Source: Aldrovandia affinis (Eukaryota; Chordata; Actinopteri; Notacanthiformes; Halosauridae). From it: a stretch of DNA of 64,000 nt. Both the position numbers and the translations under genes were made by a program. Location: assembly GCA_029706075.1 (NCBI GenBank), contig JAINUG010000329.1:577501-641500 (forward strand). The letters run 5' to 3'. Under the pieces are notes generated by a model that was given only the letters and a program-made list of their open reading frames with translations, was not told the origin of the DNA and did not search any database. This document shows, piece after piece, positions 46,037-57,845 of the stretch (the stretch's first letter is position 1; each line of letters starts with the position of its first letter).

Positions 46037-47810
46037 CAACCTCCGCTCTCTATCCCCCGCTGCTTTGTCAGCTACTGTTCTATCTTCCCTTCCCCCTACT
46101 GATGCCTTCTCTCACCTACCTGCTGAGGAGGCATCGTCCACCCTACTTTCCTTTCTCTCCTCCTCCTTTGACTCACACTGTCCTCTATCCACTAAACCTC
46201 TCTCCCTCACCCATCTCGCTACCTAAACCTCTCACCCCTCTGTCCTCCTTCTCGCCCCTCCCTGACTCAGACATCCTTCAACTTGTCCTCTCCCACCGTC
46301 CCACCACCTGCCCTCTTGATCCCATTCCTTCCCCCCTCTTCCAGTCCATTGCTATGGACATCCTCCCCTTTGTCTCCAATGTCATTAACTCCTCTCTTTC
46401 CTCTGGCTCTGTCCCCTCTTCCCTCAAATGTGCTCATGTTGTCCCCCTCCTCAAAAAACCCTCTCTGAATCCTGCTGTTATTTCAAACTACCGACCTGTC
46501 TCTCTCCATTCCTTTCCAAAACGTTAGAGCGGGCTGTCTATAACCAACTGTCTGCTCATCTCTTACAGAACGACATGTTTGATCCCAACCAATCTGGGTT
46601 CAGAGCAGGCCACTCCACAGAGACTGCTCTCCTTGCAGTCACTGAGGCTCTTCATGGGGCTAAGTCCCAATCCCTTAGCTCCGCCCTCCTCCTCCTCGAC
46701 CTGTCGGCAGCATTCGACACCGTGAACCACCGGATCCTGCTCTCATCTCTCGTCGAGATGGGAATCTCTGGATCTGCGTTGACATGGTTCGAGTCCTACC
46801 TGGTTGATCGGTCCTACCAGGTGGCCTGGAGAGGATCCCTCTCCTCTCCCCACACCCTCTCTACTGGAGTCCCACAGGGCTCGGTGCTAGGCCCTGTCCT
46901 ATTTTCTCTGTACACCAAGTCACTTAGCTCTGTTATTTCTGCTCATGGTTTTTCCTATCACTGTTATGCTGATGACACTCAACTCTTCCTCTCCTTCTCT
47001 CCATCTGATACCCAGGTCCCGGCACGGATCTCTGCATGCCTGGCTGACATCTCCGCATGGATGTCCACCCACCACCTGAAGCTGAACCTGGGGAAGACAG
47101 AGCTGCTCTTCCTCCCAGCGAAGGGCTTCCCGATGATTGATGTGTCAATCACCATGGAAGGCTCCATAGTGTCCCCGTCCCAGTCTGCCAGGAGTCTTGG
47201 GGTAACCCTGGACAACCAGTTGTGCTTCTCGAGCCATATTGCAGCGATCACTCAGACCTGCCGATTCTCCCTCCACAACATCCGGAGGATCCGACCGTTC
47301 CTCACCCAAGAGGCCACTCAACTCCTAGTCCAGGCCCTGGTGATCTCACGTCTGGACTACTGCAATTCCTTGCTGGCAGGCCTTCCGGCCTGTGCCATCA
47401 AGCCACTGCAACTAGTCCAGAACGCTGCCGCTCGTCTGGTGTTCAACCAGCCGAAGTTCACCCACGTCACCCCTCTACTCTCCTCTCTGCACTGGCTCCC
47501 CATTGCAGCACGCATCAGATTCAAATCACTGGTGCTTGCTTTTCAAGCGGCCAGAGGTACTGCTCCTCCTTACCTCCAGTCACTCATCACTCCCTACACC
47601 CCTCCCAGACCCCTCCGCTCCGCCTCCTCTGGTAAACTGACTGTCCCTTCCCTCCGGGCGCCTGGCAGCTGCTCCTCGCGGTCTCACCTCTTCTCTGTCC
47701 TGATCCCTCGCTGGTGGAACGACCTTCCGCAATCGGTCAGGACCGCGGAATCACTTGCGATCTTCCGCAAGAGACTCAAAACCCACCTCTTTAGGCTCCA
47801 CTACCACTGA
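46037..47810 (+). pseudogene. L2 ORF2 reverse transcriptase part
   Basis: The frame from 46037 gives LVLSHRPTTCPLDPIPSPLF, VVPLLKKPSLNPAVISNYRP and then shifts by one base near 46505. From there an open frame runs to 47810: [73 protein letters not shown] (YADD), [54 protein letters not shown] and RWWNDLPQSVRTAESLAIFR, ending LFRLHYH. Apart from the LTR insertion, that one shift is the only break I found. Confidence 0.9.
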
Positions 47811-48112
47811 ACTCTGTCCATCTAGCTAAATTGTCTTCACCACTGTTTACTTGTTCAACACTATACTATACAAGTACTATATTTTTTACTTTAAAAAAAT
47901 ATTTAAAAAATTACACTAACCTTTTCCTTCCCAGTGTTACAGGTATGGTACGCAGATGCCTGCAATGATGTCTATTGCTGTATTACTGCACTGATCTCAT
48001 GCGCTAACTATGATTGTTCCTACCATGTATTAATGCACATCTTGTAAGTCGCTCTGGATAAGAGCGTCTGCTAAATGCTTAAAATGTAAAATATAAATGT
48101 AAAAATTTAGTG

Positions 48113-48906
48113 GAGTCAGAAAAGGTGTGTTTTGAGTCTCTTGCAGAAGAGATTCCGCGGTCCTGACCGAGTGCGGAAGATCATTCCACCACCAAGGGGT
48201 CACGACAGAGAAGAGGCGAGACCGCGAGGAGCGGCTGCAGGGTGCCTGGAGGGATGGGACAGTCAGTTTACCAGAGGAGGTGGAGTGGAGGGGTCTGGCT
48301 GGGGTGTAGGGTGTGATGAGTGTCTGGAGGTAAGGGGGAGCAGTTCCTCTAGCCACTTGGTAAGCCAGCACCAGTGATTTTAATCTAATGCGTGCTGCGA
48401 TGGGGAGCCAGTGCAGAGAGGTGAGTAGAGGGGTGACATGTGTGAACTTGGGTTGGTTGAACACCAGATGTGCGGCAGCATTCTAGACTAGTTACAGTGG
48501 CTTGATGGCACAGGCCGTGAGGCCTGCCAGCAAGGAATTGCAGTAGTCCAGACGTGAGATAACCAGGGCCTGGATCAGGAGTTGTGTGGCCTCTTGGTTG
48601 AGGAACGGTCAGATCCTCCAGATGTTATGGAGGGAGAATCAGCAGGTCCGGGTGATCGCTGCGATGTGGCCCGAGAAGCACAGCTGGTCAATCAGGGTCA
48701 CTCCACGACTCCTGGCAGACTGGGATGGAGACACTATGAAGCCTTCCACGGTGATTCAAGCATCAATCATTGGGGAGCCCTTCGCTGGGAGGAAGAGCAG
48801 CTCCTTTCCCCAGGTTCAGCTTCAAGTGGTAGGTGGACATCCAGGCAGAGATGTCAGCCAGGCATGCAGAGATCCGTGCCAGGATCTGTGTCTCAGCAGG
48901 AGAGAA
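48113..48906 (-). mobile_element. Minus-strand L2, RT 3' piece
   Basis: Continues the L2 cut at 44213. Minus strand: MFNQPKFTHVTPLLTSLHWL, WWWNDLPHSVRTAES and part of the region upstream of it. The 5' end is truncated near 48906. Frameshifts are present (for example in the KLNLGKTELL block). Confidence 0.85.
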
Positions 48907-50189
48907 GAAGAATTATAGAGAGAGAATTATAAATATAATATAAATAAGGGTATTGCACAAAATACAAACCAAATTGAAAATATTTATGGTTTGTGCAGCA
49001 CACTTAAAAGAAAAAGTTTATTTCTCAAAATGGTGTTGTAGGTTATTCCTGACTAGTCTTTCCCACTTTCCCTACATGTAAGTATTTATTAAATTAGCCT
49101 ATGTTACTATTGTCCAAAGTAAGCTAGCTAATAAGACAGCTAGAGAGGACAGCTCGGCTCTGTTCCAACGGTAACTACTATGCAATAAACTGTTTATTTC
49201 ATCACATTTACTCAGACTTTTTCCAGTTTTTCCTCCTCTTCTCCTCTTATTTCTCTTCCCTGGGCACCGGAGGTCTTTGGTCTTTTTGACATGATATTAA
49301 ATGTGATAGTGTATTAGTGATATTAAATGTGCCATGTTCATTCACTTAATTACTGTCAGTGTCAGTAATTAAGATAACTTGCCCATCCCCCCAGACTCAG
49401 TTAATGCTAACTAGTAGCATTTTTCCACTGGACAGTACGGCACGGCACAGTTACCAATCCGTGCTCCCACATTTTGTTGCTTTTTCCATCGCCAAGTGAC
49501 CCGTACCCATGCTGAATTTAGCTACTGCTCTGTTTAGGTACTACCGAGCTGAACAGGGATCTAAGGGTGGAGCTAACAATACTGTAGACCATTTATTTTT
49601 CAAGCGCAATCATAACATTAAATCTCAGACCGGCTCAGACACAACCTGCTAAATGGCATATATTACAACCGCCACTTTTTTTTAGCTTCAGTTCGATTAT
49701 TGGTAGGCTATTATTCAAAAAGTATTATAGAGTTTTGCATTATTGTCAGGTTTGCGTGATTCTATGAGTTAGAATAAACAGGTTTTCTTTGAAAGGACAA
49801 AGTATAGTATTGTCATTTTCATGCACGCAATTAGAATATACATTTTCATAGTACAACATTTTCATTCCTCACATAAATAGATTTAGAATGATATAGGAGT
49901 TGCTTTGATCCATTCCGATGGTCGAGCTAAACAAAGGCCTTTGAAACAGAAGGATCTGAACAAAGTGAACAATCTTACGAATTCATATATCGACATTGAC
50001 ATTTTTGCGATATGGCACACGATGAAACAAAACACATGGGTGGAAAACTGATCATTGATATTATATGTGTTCCAGACATCATAGAATAGGCATTATATTA
50101 AGTGAATGAAGGGAACCCAAACAATACAATTTTCCCCAATATTAGTTTAGCCTACTGAAATGTAATAAAATGTCAAATATTCAACTGTT
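48907..50189. other. Mostly unrecognised; one MITE-like block
   Basis: About 49420-49560 carries TTTTTCCACTGGACAGTACG and TTTTTCCATCGCCAAGTGAC, resembling sub-terminal repeats of fish DNA-transposon MITEs. The rest shows no domain or repeat I can support. Confidence 0.3.
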
Positions 50190-50207
50190 TCTGTCAAACT
50201 TCTTAAT
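50190..50207. repeat. 18-bp target duplication, left copy
   Basis: TCTGTCAAACTTCTTAAT, identical to 52052-52069. Confidence 0.75.
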
Positions 50208-50241
50208 TAATTATAATTTGTTTCAGATTTTATTGCATTTT

Positions 50242-50426
50242 TTACATTTACATTTTAAGCATTTAGCAGACGCTCTTATCCAGAGCGACTTACAAGATGT
50301 GCATTAATACAAGGCGAGAACAATCAAAGTTAGCGTACAAGATCAGTGCAGTAAAACGGCAAAGACATCATTGCAGGCATCTGCGTATCATACCTGTAAC
50401 ATTGGGAAAGAAAAGGTTAGTGGGTG

Positions 50427-50457
<31 letters not shown>

Positions 50458-51746
50458 AAGTAAACAGATTGACTAGATGGACAGTGTTCAGTGGTAGTGG
50501 AGTCTGAAGAGGTGGGTTTTGAGTCTCTTGCGGAAGATTGAAGTGATTCCGCAGTCCTGACCGATTGCGGGAGGTCGTTCCACCAACGAGGGACCAGGAC
50601 AGAGAAGAGGCGAGACCGCGAGGAGCGGCTGCCAGGCGCCCGGAGGGATGGGGCAGTCAGTCTGCCAGCGGAGGCGGAGCGGAGGGGTCTGGACGGGGTG
50701 TAGGGCGTGATGAGTGACTGGAGGTACGGGGAGCAGTACCTCTGGCCGCTTGAAAAGCCAGCACCAGTGACTTGAATCTGATGCGTGCTGCGATGGGGAG
50801 CCAATGCAGAGAGGAGAGTAGAGGGGTGACGTGGGTGAACTTCGGCTGGTTGAACACCAGGCGAGCAGCAGCGTTCTGGACTAGTTGCAGTGGCTTGATG
50901 GCACAGGCCGGAAGGCCTGCCAGCAAGGAATTGCAGTAGTCCAGACGTGAGATCACCAGGGCCTGGACCAGGAGTTGAGTGGCCTCTTGGGTGAGGAACG
51001 GTCTGATCCTCCGGATGTTGTGGAGGGAGAAACGGCAGGTCCGAGAGATCGCTGCAATGTGGCTCGAGAAGCACAGCTGGTTGTCCAGGGTTACCCCAAG
51101 ACTCCTGGCAGACTGGGACGGAGACACTATGGAGCCTTCCACGGTAATTGACGCATCAATCATCGGGAGCCCTTCGCTGGGAGGAAGAGCAGCTCTGTCT
51201 TCCCCAGGTTCAGCTTCAGGTGGTGGGTGGACATCCATGCGGAGATGTCAGCCAGGCATGCAGAGATCCGTGCCGGGACCTGGGTATCAGATGGAGGAAG
51301 GAGAGAAACAGTTGAGTGTCATCAGCATAACAGTGATAGGAAAAACCATGAGCAGAAATAACAGAGCCAAGTGACTTGGTGTACAGAGAAAATAGGACAG
51401 GGCCTAGCACCGAGCCCTGCGGGACACCGGTAGAGAGGGTGCGGGGAGAGGAGAGGGATCCTCTCCAGGCCACCTGGTAGGACCGGTCGGCCAGGTAGGA
51501 CTCGAACCATGTCAGCGCAGATCCAGAGATTCCCATCTCGACGAGAGATGAGAGCAGGATCCGGTGGTCCACGGTGTCGAACGCCGCCGACAGGTCAAGG
51601 AGGAGGAGGACGGAGCTAAGGGATCGGGACTTAGCGACGTGAAGAGCCTCAGTGACCGCAAGGAGAGCAGTCTCTGTGGAGTGGCCTGCTCTGAACCCAG
51701 ATTGGTTGGGATCGAGTAGGTCGTTCTGTAAGAGATGAGCAGACAG
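50242..51746 (-). mobile_element. L2 LINE, 5'-truncated, minus strand
   Basis: 3' tail at 50242-50400, then RT in reverse: RWWNDLPQSVRTAE (about 50560), LHWLPIAARIRFKSLVLAFQ, LDYCNSLLAGLPACAIKPLQ (about 50920), [14 protein letters not shown] (about 51320) and [20 protein letters not shown], up to [18 protein letters not shown]. Frameshifts lie near 50700, 51200 and 51300. A poly(T) run of about 25 lies at 50428-50453. It lies between a SINE body and the left 18-bp duplication. Confidence 0.88.
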
Positions 51747-52051
51747 CGTTTTTCTCTCCCAATTTGGTAGCTAATTACACCCGCTAATTTCAAGTCAAAC
51801 ACCCCCCCGCGTAATGTGAGTTTGCTGCTGTAGCCCTGAGACCGGTAGTATGCCATGCCGTAGACTACAACCCGGTACTACAGAACCACTCCTGTGTGCA
51901 GTGAACGCCCTGTCGGCTTCCCTCCCCCCTCCCTGGGGCGTACAGCCAATTGTCGCCCACGGTGGCACTCCCGGCCAGAGTCGACTCTGGCACAGCCGGT
52001 GGGATCGAACTCCGGTCGTCGTGCCAGCATCAGACGTTGAAACCACTGCAC
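51747..52051 (-). mobile_element. tRNA-derived SINE, minus strand
   Basis: Reading the minus strand from 52051: GTGCAGTGGTTTCAACG (A-box region), GGAGTTCGATCCCACC (B box, about 52000), a long body and a tail CCAAATTGGGAGAGAAAAAC. The 5' end abuts the right 18-bp duplication exactly. Confidence 0.75.
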
Positions 52052-52069
52052 TCTGTCAAACTTCTTAAT
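52052..52069. repeat. 18-bp target duplication, right copy
   Basis: TCTGTCAAACTTCTTAAT, starting at the first base outside the SINE head. Confidence 0.75.
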
Positions 52070-52759
52070 AACATTAGGCTACTGAATGAACATAGCTGTC
52101 CTACTGTTTCTTTCACCGTTGTGCCTTTGAAAGTTTTTTTCGTAAGGTGTTGCATTTTCAAACGCATCCCAGATTGGAACTTGCTTGCTGGAATGTGATT
52201 TTGGTAAATGAGCTCTGGGAGACAAAGCTACTCTGCAAGTATGTGTGGGAAACAAATGTAAGACAAAACATGCCCAGCATCGAGCGTTGAACAAACTTTG
52301 GTGGTATGATATTGCAAATGCTCATATCGGAATAGCGATCGGAATAAGATATCGTTCACTACTACTCGTAGCTCGTGCTGGACATATTTTCGCAGCAACA
52401 AGCTATATAAAGGCACAGATGTAAACACAAAGACAAATATAGCTAATGTTTTCATTTTTATACGATTGAAAAAATGTAGGCTACAGATGTAAGAAATATG
52501 AGGTATTAAATGTGATCCTGGTCAATTGCAATTCATTGGAGGACCAACGCCGAATAATAAATATGAAAGATTATATAGTCTAGTGTGAAGTCACTGCATG
52601 GTACCTCCTGCACTCGCTGGCCCTGACATGACTCCCAATACCTGCCTAGGTAGAGGTAAGAAAATTGTAGCAAATGTTATGGGGAAAGCCGTGTTGTGCT
52701 TTTGTGAATTTGAGCTGGAATGTTTACAACGTCAATATTAATGTCATCACAGCGGTCGC
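52070..52759. other. No recognised feature
   Basis: No domain, tRNA-like box or inverted end seen. Confidence 0.4.
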
Positions 52760-52992
52760 ATTCTTTTTTGTCACTTGAGATAACTCCTCCTACTGGACCA
52801 GGGAGGAGGAGGTTTTTTTGTCAATTGTATTTTAATTAAGAACATTTTGTTTAAAGAAGAGTGACACTGCATGTTTTTTCTTCTCTTTTTCCCTTTTATA
52901 TTCTTCCCTCTCCCTCATTTGGCACGCCGCCTATGGATAGACGGCGCCCCTAGCATTCACCTATATAGCCTATGCCACAGGCCGGCTCTGGG
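52760..52992 (-). mobile_element. Possible hAT-type terminal region
   Basis: The reverse complement begins CAGAGCCGGCCTGTGGCATA and continues through AATGCTAGGGGCGCCGTC. This resembles the CAGAGCCGGC ends of some hAT elements. No partner end found. Confidence 0.35.
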
Positions 52993-53629
52993 CAAGGTCT
53001 AATAGCCTGCAGGCTATAGTAGGTTAGAACTTGAAATTGAGTTTTTCCCAACAGTCTCAAACATCTTAAAGTTAATTCTTCCTTGCTGCGGATCTAACAC
53101 AGCTATAGCAGTTTAACACATAAAAGTACGGTTACACAATTATTCATAAATCTGGCTGTATACCCAGATATACCCCTCAGCATACCCCACAAGGTTCCTA
53201 TGACTATGCGGCAGGTGTGACGAAGGCCCATTCACCATGCCCATCTCTAATCACTATGCCAAATAAACTGCTCTGAAATACTCTGTATCTTATTCGTTCA
53301 TATACATTGTGGAACCTATTTACAATGCTGTAGTGTAATATTTACATTTTACTCTAATTATATTTACTAAGTATACTTATTAACTAAGTATAATATATTT
53401 AATTTACACATTGTTTTAATTAATTTGATGAAAGAAAGTTTTCACCTCGAATGGGAAATGAATGGCTTCCTGTATAAAGTGACAGGTTTGTGCTATGCCA
53501 CCCATACGAGCACACAAAGAGCCAGTGAGCCGTGCAAGCACCATTTCACACTCTACAGGTAACACAGAACTACAGGGCTAGCAGCAATTTAAAGAGAGGA
53601 GTATTTCTCACTGGTAATCTGTGGACACC
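52993..53629. other. No recognised feature
   Basis: AT-rich; nothing supported. Confidence 0.4.
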
Positions 53630-54100
53630 TAAAGGTGGAATTATGCTTCTGCGAAGATACACGTAAACATCTCTGCGTAGCTACGCAGAGAAGGGGCTTA
53701 TGGGTAACTATAACCTGCAGAGGCTCGCAGAGGATCCAACCTCCAAAATTTCAACAACGCGTCGCACGTAGCTGTGGTCGTGTGCGTCAAACAAACACTG
53801 ATTGGTTGAGCAGGGAAGTATATCCGCCGGGGGTGAAAACGGATTTCCGTTTCTGGGTTTCTTCTTTCTTTTCTGTACATTCTTTAGTTTTAGTAAATGC
53901 AACACTGCTCCCTAGTGCACGTGTTAGCGCTATGTGCAAATATGTTGGCAAACACCCATGCGGATGCAGACGCAGACGCAGAGAAGCACTAATGGAGCAC
54001 TATGCACTAATGGAGCTGGCTGAATTAAAGTTTGACCTTCTATCTTATATGGCCAATAAAATGATCAGGTTTACAACTATATAAAGAGCGTGGGGACACT
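53630..54100 (+). other. Unassigned repeat-like block with palindrome
   Basis: Starts GGTGGAATTATGCTTCTGCG, has a perfect 22-bp palindrome at 53670-53691 (half-site TCTCTGCGTAG) and an open frame of 149 residues (53635-54084) without a recognised domain. A Harbinger-type remnant is possible from the style of the ends, but I found no transposase motif. Confidence 0.3.
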
Positions 54101-55010
54101 CGCGCAGTGCCCATTCATGGCTGCAGACGCTTATCTTCTGGACCTCTTACAAAACTGGATCCAGACACCACTCTAATCTTACCATGTTGACAGCCCTCTT
54201 GAAGGAAATGGACAGCTGCACATTCCTGTCAATGTCCCATGGCTGGCACACTGCACTGCGCTCTCATCACAGATCTGTTGTGTGCCATGCTGTTCACATG
54301 TCACAGCAACGTTGAGACAATGTTTCGTTTTGAAAATGTACTGCTCAACAAAACATGGTTTCAGCTGTGAGGGTTCCTCGCCTCATTGACCCTCTCCTTC
54401 CTTAAAACTAATTTGCTTCTCTGCTGTCTTGATTGTATTCTCAGTACTTTACTACTGCAGTGGTGGAGGCATGTCTCCCTGGTCATGCAGCACAGTGGAC
54501 TGGGGATTGTAACAGAAGCTGACATCCCTCAGGCATAGTTGCAACTGTTGCAACTCTACGTTGGATTGTTTACTAGTTTGATGAGAAAGGGTGACTTGAG
54601 GATCTCTGCTTTTATTCTGCGTAAATAGCAACACATATACTAAAATAACAGGCCTTAGTGTCACCACTGCATCCCCCTCCTCCATAGGATTTCAGAAGAA
54701 AAGGGCTGAATGACAATATTACAGCACTTTTCATTCTGAATTGAACCAAATAAGTTTACAAAATACGGGTGGCAACTTTAATCCGGATTGGTGATTAACC
54801 AGCCTGACTAGCAATGCTATAAAATTCTGATTGTGTTGTTTATTAGCACGTCATTGAAACACAACAAATTAAAGATCACATTTTACAGGGGCTAGGGGAC
54901 ATCCTCTGTCAAAAGACAAAAACAAAATGGCAGTCTGGAGAATTCAACCCCAATAAAAACATGAAATAAAAAAACATAAAAACCCCAAACAGAAGCCAAG
55001 ATTCTTTCAA
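54101..55010. other. No recognised feature
   Basis: A short U6-snRNA-like match at about 54631-54645 was judged coincidental. Nothing else recognised. Confidence 0.4.
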
Positions 55011-55149
55011 CCAGTATAAAAATCAGTTCACTATATTAATGTTTAGGGGTCACGCACAGTGTATTAATAACCAAGTATAAATAGGGTTATCAATTCGCTG
55101 TGCGCGACACCTAAACATTGATATATTGAACAGATTTTTATACTGCCAG
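55011..55149. repeat. Long imperfect inverted repeat
   Basis: Arms 55011-55061 and 55097-55149 pair over about 51 bp with some seven mismatches around a roughly 35-bp centre. The left arm includes AGTATAAAAATCAGTTCA, and the right arm's complement includes AGTATAAAAATCTGTTCA. It could be a tiny foldback MITE or a transcribed hairpin. Confidence 0.8.
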
Positions 55150-56279
55150 GTTTTATCGTTAACTGGATCAAAATGACAAGCGAGCGAACGCGTGTGACAA
55201 CTGCATGTTTTTTCACACACACTAGCATAGGTATTTCACAATTCCCATTTTGCTTTCCGAAGTGCTAGTCACTGTCCCAGTGATGCAAAACAAATAATGT
55301 TAAATGTTGTTGCAAAGCACCCCTGTAGCATATATGTAGCATATCCCGCTATCCAGAACAGCTAAACACTAATTCAATAACTCCACAGGACACAGTGATG
55401 CCATTTATGAAGTTTAGTTGAATCAAATGTGAAACTGCAACAACACACAAATAATGGGTCTCAGTTACAAGGTATTGTAACTGAGACGCATTAGTACAGT
55501 GATGAGACATGATGACAATAATACAGATTGTCCTATGTAATAACCTATACTAATATAGTAATACAATAGGATATTCCATTAAAAGGAAAGCATGCTGTAC
55601 TAAACACAAATATGATTTCCCGTAGAAACAATAAACTACAGAAAACAGCTGCAGTAAGTCAATTAGCTAGCACATAATTAATGCGTATTTTAACACAACC
55701 TGAGAAATAATGTGTTTGCAACATTAGTGCATGTTTACAAACTAGGTTACTTAGGTTATTCTAACAAGCCCAAAAAAGAAAGATGAACAAGGATTGCAGT
55801 GGAGCTACCACATTTTCCTTGTGAACACTTCACTGTTCTCTAACAATACTGCTTCCTGATTCCTGCTTCTGGCAGAAAGTGAGGTCAACTAATGCAATAT
55901 CATGCCAAACCCACAAGTTACCACAAGGCGGTACTAAACTGAAACGATTAATGAATAATAACAAAGTCTAGAACAACCCTGGTTCATGTCACAACAGCTT
56001 TATTTTCAGGAATACCTGTATCTACAGACAGCTAAGATAGAATTTAACATATATATTCTATATAGCATACATAGGCCTATTATTTACTAGAACTTAAAAT
56101 AAAAATTGGATGCAGGATTTCTATTGACCAATTTGGTCTGTAGACACTTTGAAAGTGGTGTACACCAATAATTACCTTGGGCCCCCATAAATGCTTTGCA
56201 CAACCTACTACTTTTGAGTCATAGAGGTACCTCTTAATTGGAATGTAGAAAAAAAGTTATGTAAAAGATGAACCAGATA
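55150..56279. other. No recognised feature
   Basis: AT-rich sequence without recognised repeats or coding motifs. Confidence 0.4.
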
Positions 56280-56872
56280 AGACAGAACTGAATGAAAGGC
56301 TCCATAGTGTCTCCATCTTGGTCTGCTAAGAACCTTGCTGTGACTCTGGACAATCAGCTGAGCTTCTCGGGGCACATCGCTGCGATTGCTCAGACCTGCC
56401 GATTCTTTTCCCTCCACAACAACCGGAGAATTTGACCTGGACTACTGTAATACCTTGCTGGCAGGCTTACCGACCTGTGCCATCAAGTCACTGCAACTAG
56501 TGTAGAATGCCACCGCATGCCTAGTTTTCAACCAACCCAAGTTCATGCATGTCACTCCACTATATATATATACTGTATATATATATATATATACTCCTCA
56601 CCAAACTGTCTCCCTAAAGCAGCACAATTCTAATTTAAATCACTGGTACTGGCACAAGGGGAACTGCTCCCTCCTACCTCCAGACACTCATCACACCCCT
56701 CCACTCTCCTCCTCTGGCAAACTGACTGTCCCATCACTCCAGGCCCCAGGCAGCCGCTCCTCACAGTCTCTCCTCTTCTCTGTCCTGACCCCCCGGTGAT
56801 GGAATGATCTTCGGCACTCGGTCAGGACCACAGAATCACTGGTCATCTTCCGCAAGAGACTAAAAACCCACC
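56280..56872 (+). mobile_element. L2 LINE fragment, plus strand
   Basis: Decayed RT 3' half: GGCTCCATAGTGTCTCCATC, CTCAGACCTGCCGATTC, CTGTGCCATCAAG and CTTCCGCAAGAGACTAAAAA match the L2 at 47150-47790. A (TA)n run at about 56561-56594 interrupts it. Confidence 0.8.
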
Positions 56873-57845
56873 AGCATTCTGGACTAGTTGCAGTGGCTTG
56901 ATTGTACAGGCCCGTAAGCCTGCCAGCAAGGAATTGCAGTAGTCAGTCGGCCCAAATGGAGTCAGTTAGCCAGGGGGTAGGGGGTCGGAGACGAGCAGGT
57001 TTACTGGAGAGAGGACATAGTGAATTAAAGGAGGAGGAGAGAGAGGACGGTAGGCTTCCTCAGCAGGTAGGGAGGAAGGGATGACAGAACAGTAGCTGAC
57101 AGGGCTGTGGGGGACAGAGAGCAGAGGACAGTGACAGTGGGGGCAGGTGAAGATGGTTTAGGCACAGAGGGGAGGTGGAGGGGAAAAAGACAGAAAGCAG
57201 TGGTCAGACACATGCAGAGGAGATACCAATGTTGGGTGAGGTGCAGTTCCTAGTGAAGACCATGTCCAGTTGGTTGCCGGCCTTGTGGGTGGATGGGGAT
57301 TCAGTCCTTGTGAAGTCGAAGGACTGAAGTAGGGGGAGAAATGAGGGGGAGAAATGTGGAGGACGGGAGTGCCATCCTCAGGGAAAGAGCTGAGTAGGGC
57401 ATCCATCTCATCTAGGAAGCTCCCCAGTGGACCTGGTGGGCAATAGAGAACAATGTTGTGCAGTTTACATGGAACAGTGACAGTGACAGCATGAAATTCA
57501 AAGGAGGAGGGTGAGAAGTGAGGAAGAGGAACAATACAAAATCTCCACAGGGGGGAGATCAGTATACCTGTCCCTCCACCTCTACCTGTGGGTCGTGGAG
57601 TGTGGGAGAAGGTGTAGGCAGCGGAGAGAGCAGCAGGGGTGCCCGTGTTCTGCGGAGTGATCAATGTCTCGGTGAGCACCAGGGAGAGTAGGGAGGCCTG
57701 GGCCGATATGAAATCGGCTTTCTGGACAGCGGACTGGCAGGTCCATAGTCCGCCTGCTACCACCACGTTGACACCGGAAGATCTAGGAGGGTGGATGAGA
57801 TTGGAGGGGTTACGTCTGTGAGTAGAATCTCTCCTTCTGGGAAAT
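56873..57845 (-). mobile_element. L2 LINE fragment, minus strand, endonuclease
   Basis: A short RT piece (56873-56944) in reverse orientation is followed by the endonuclease region (57002-57845): KADFISAQASLLSL, GRGGGTGILISPLWRF and HVSDHCFLSF. It is frameshifted and lacks the LLLGDFN block. It abuts the plus-strand L2 fragment, giving an inverted arrangement. Confidence 0.8.

Larger units (their letters stand above)
44214..48112 (+). mobile_element. L2-clade LINE, near full length
   Basis: 5' non-coding region 44214 to about 44800, endonuclease 44817-45579, solo LTR insertion 45580-46032, remaining pol 46037-47810, and 3' tail to 48112 ending GTCGCTCTGGATAAGAGCG plus AAATGTAAAATATAAATGT. 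It inserted into a minus-strand L2: CAGTGG before 44214 and TAGTGGAGTC after 48112 rejoin into the uninterrupted L2 sequence with no clear target duplication. Confidence 0.88.

Noticed and set aside
44214-48906. Twin-priming inversion as the origin of the opposed L2 pieces
   Set aside because: The minus-strand piece lies beyond the plus-strand 3' tail, and its missing 3' end is found at 43741-44213. Nested insertion explains both.
54631-54645. U6 snRNA match (CACATATACTAAAAT)
   Set aside because: Only 15 nt agree and both flanks differ from U6, so it is too short to support.
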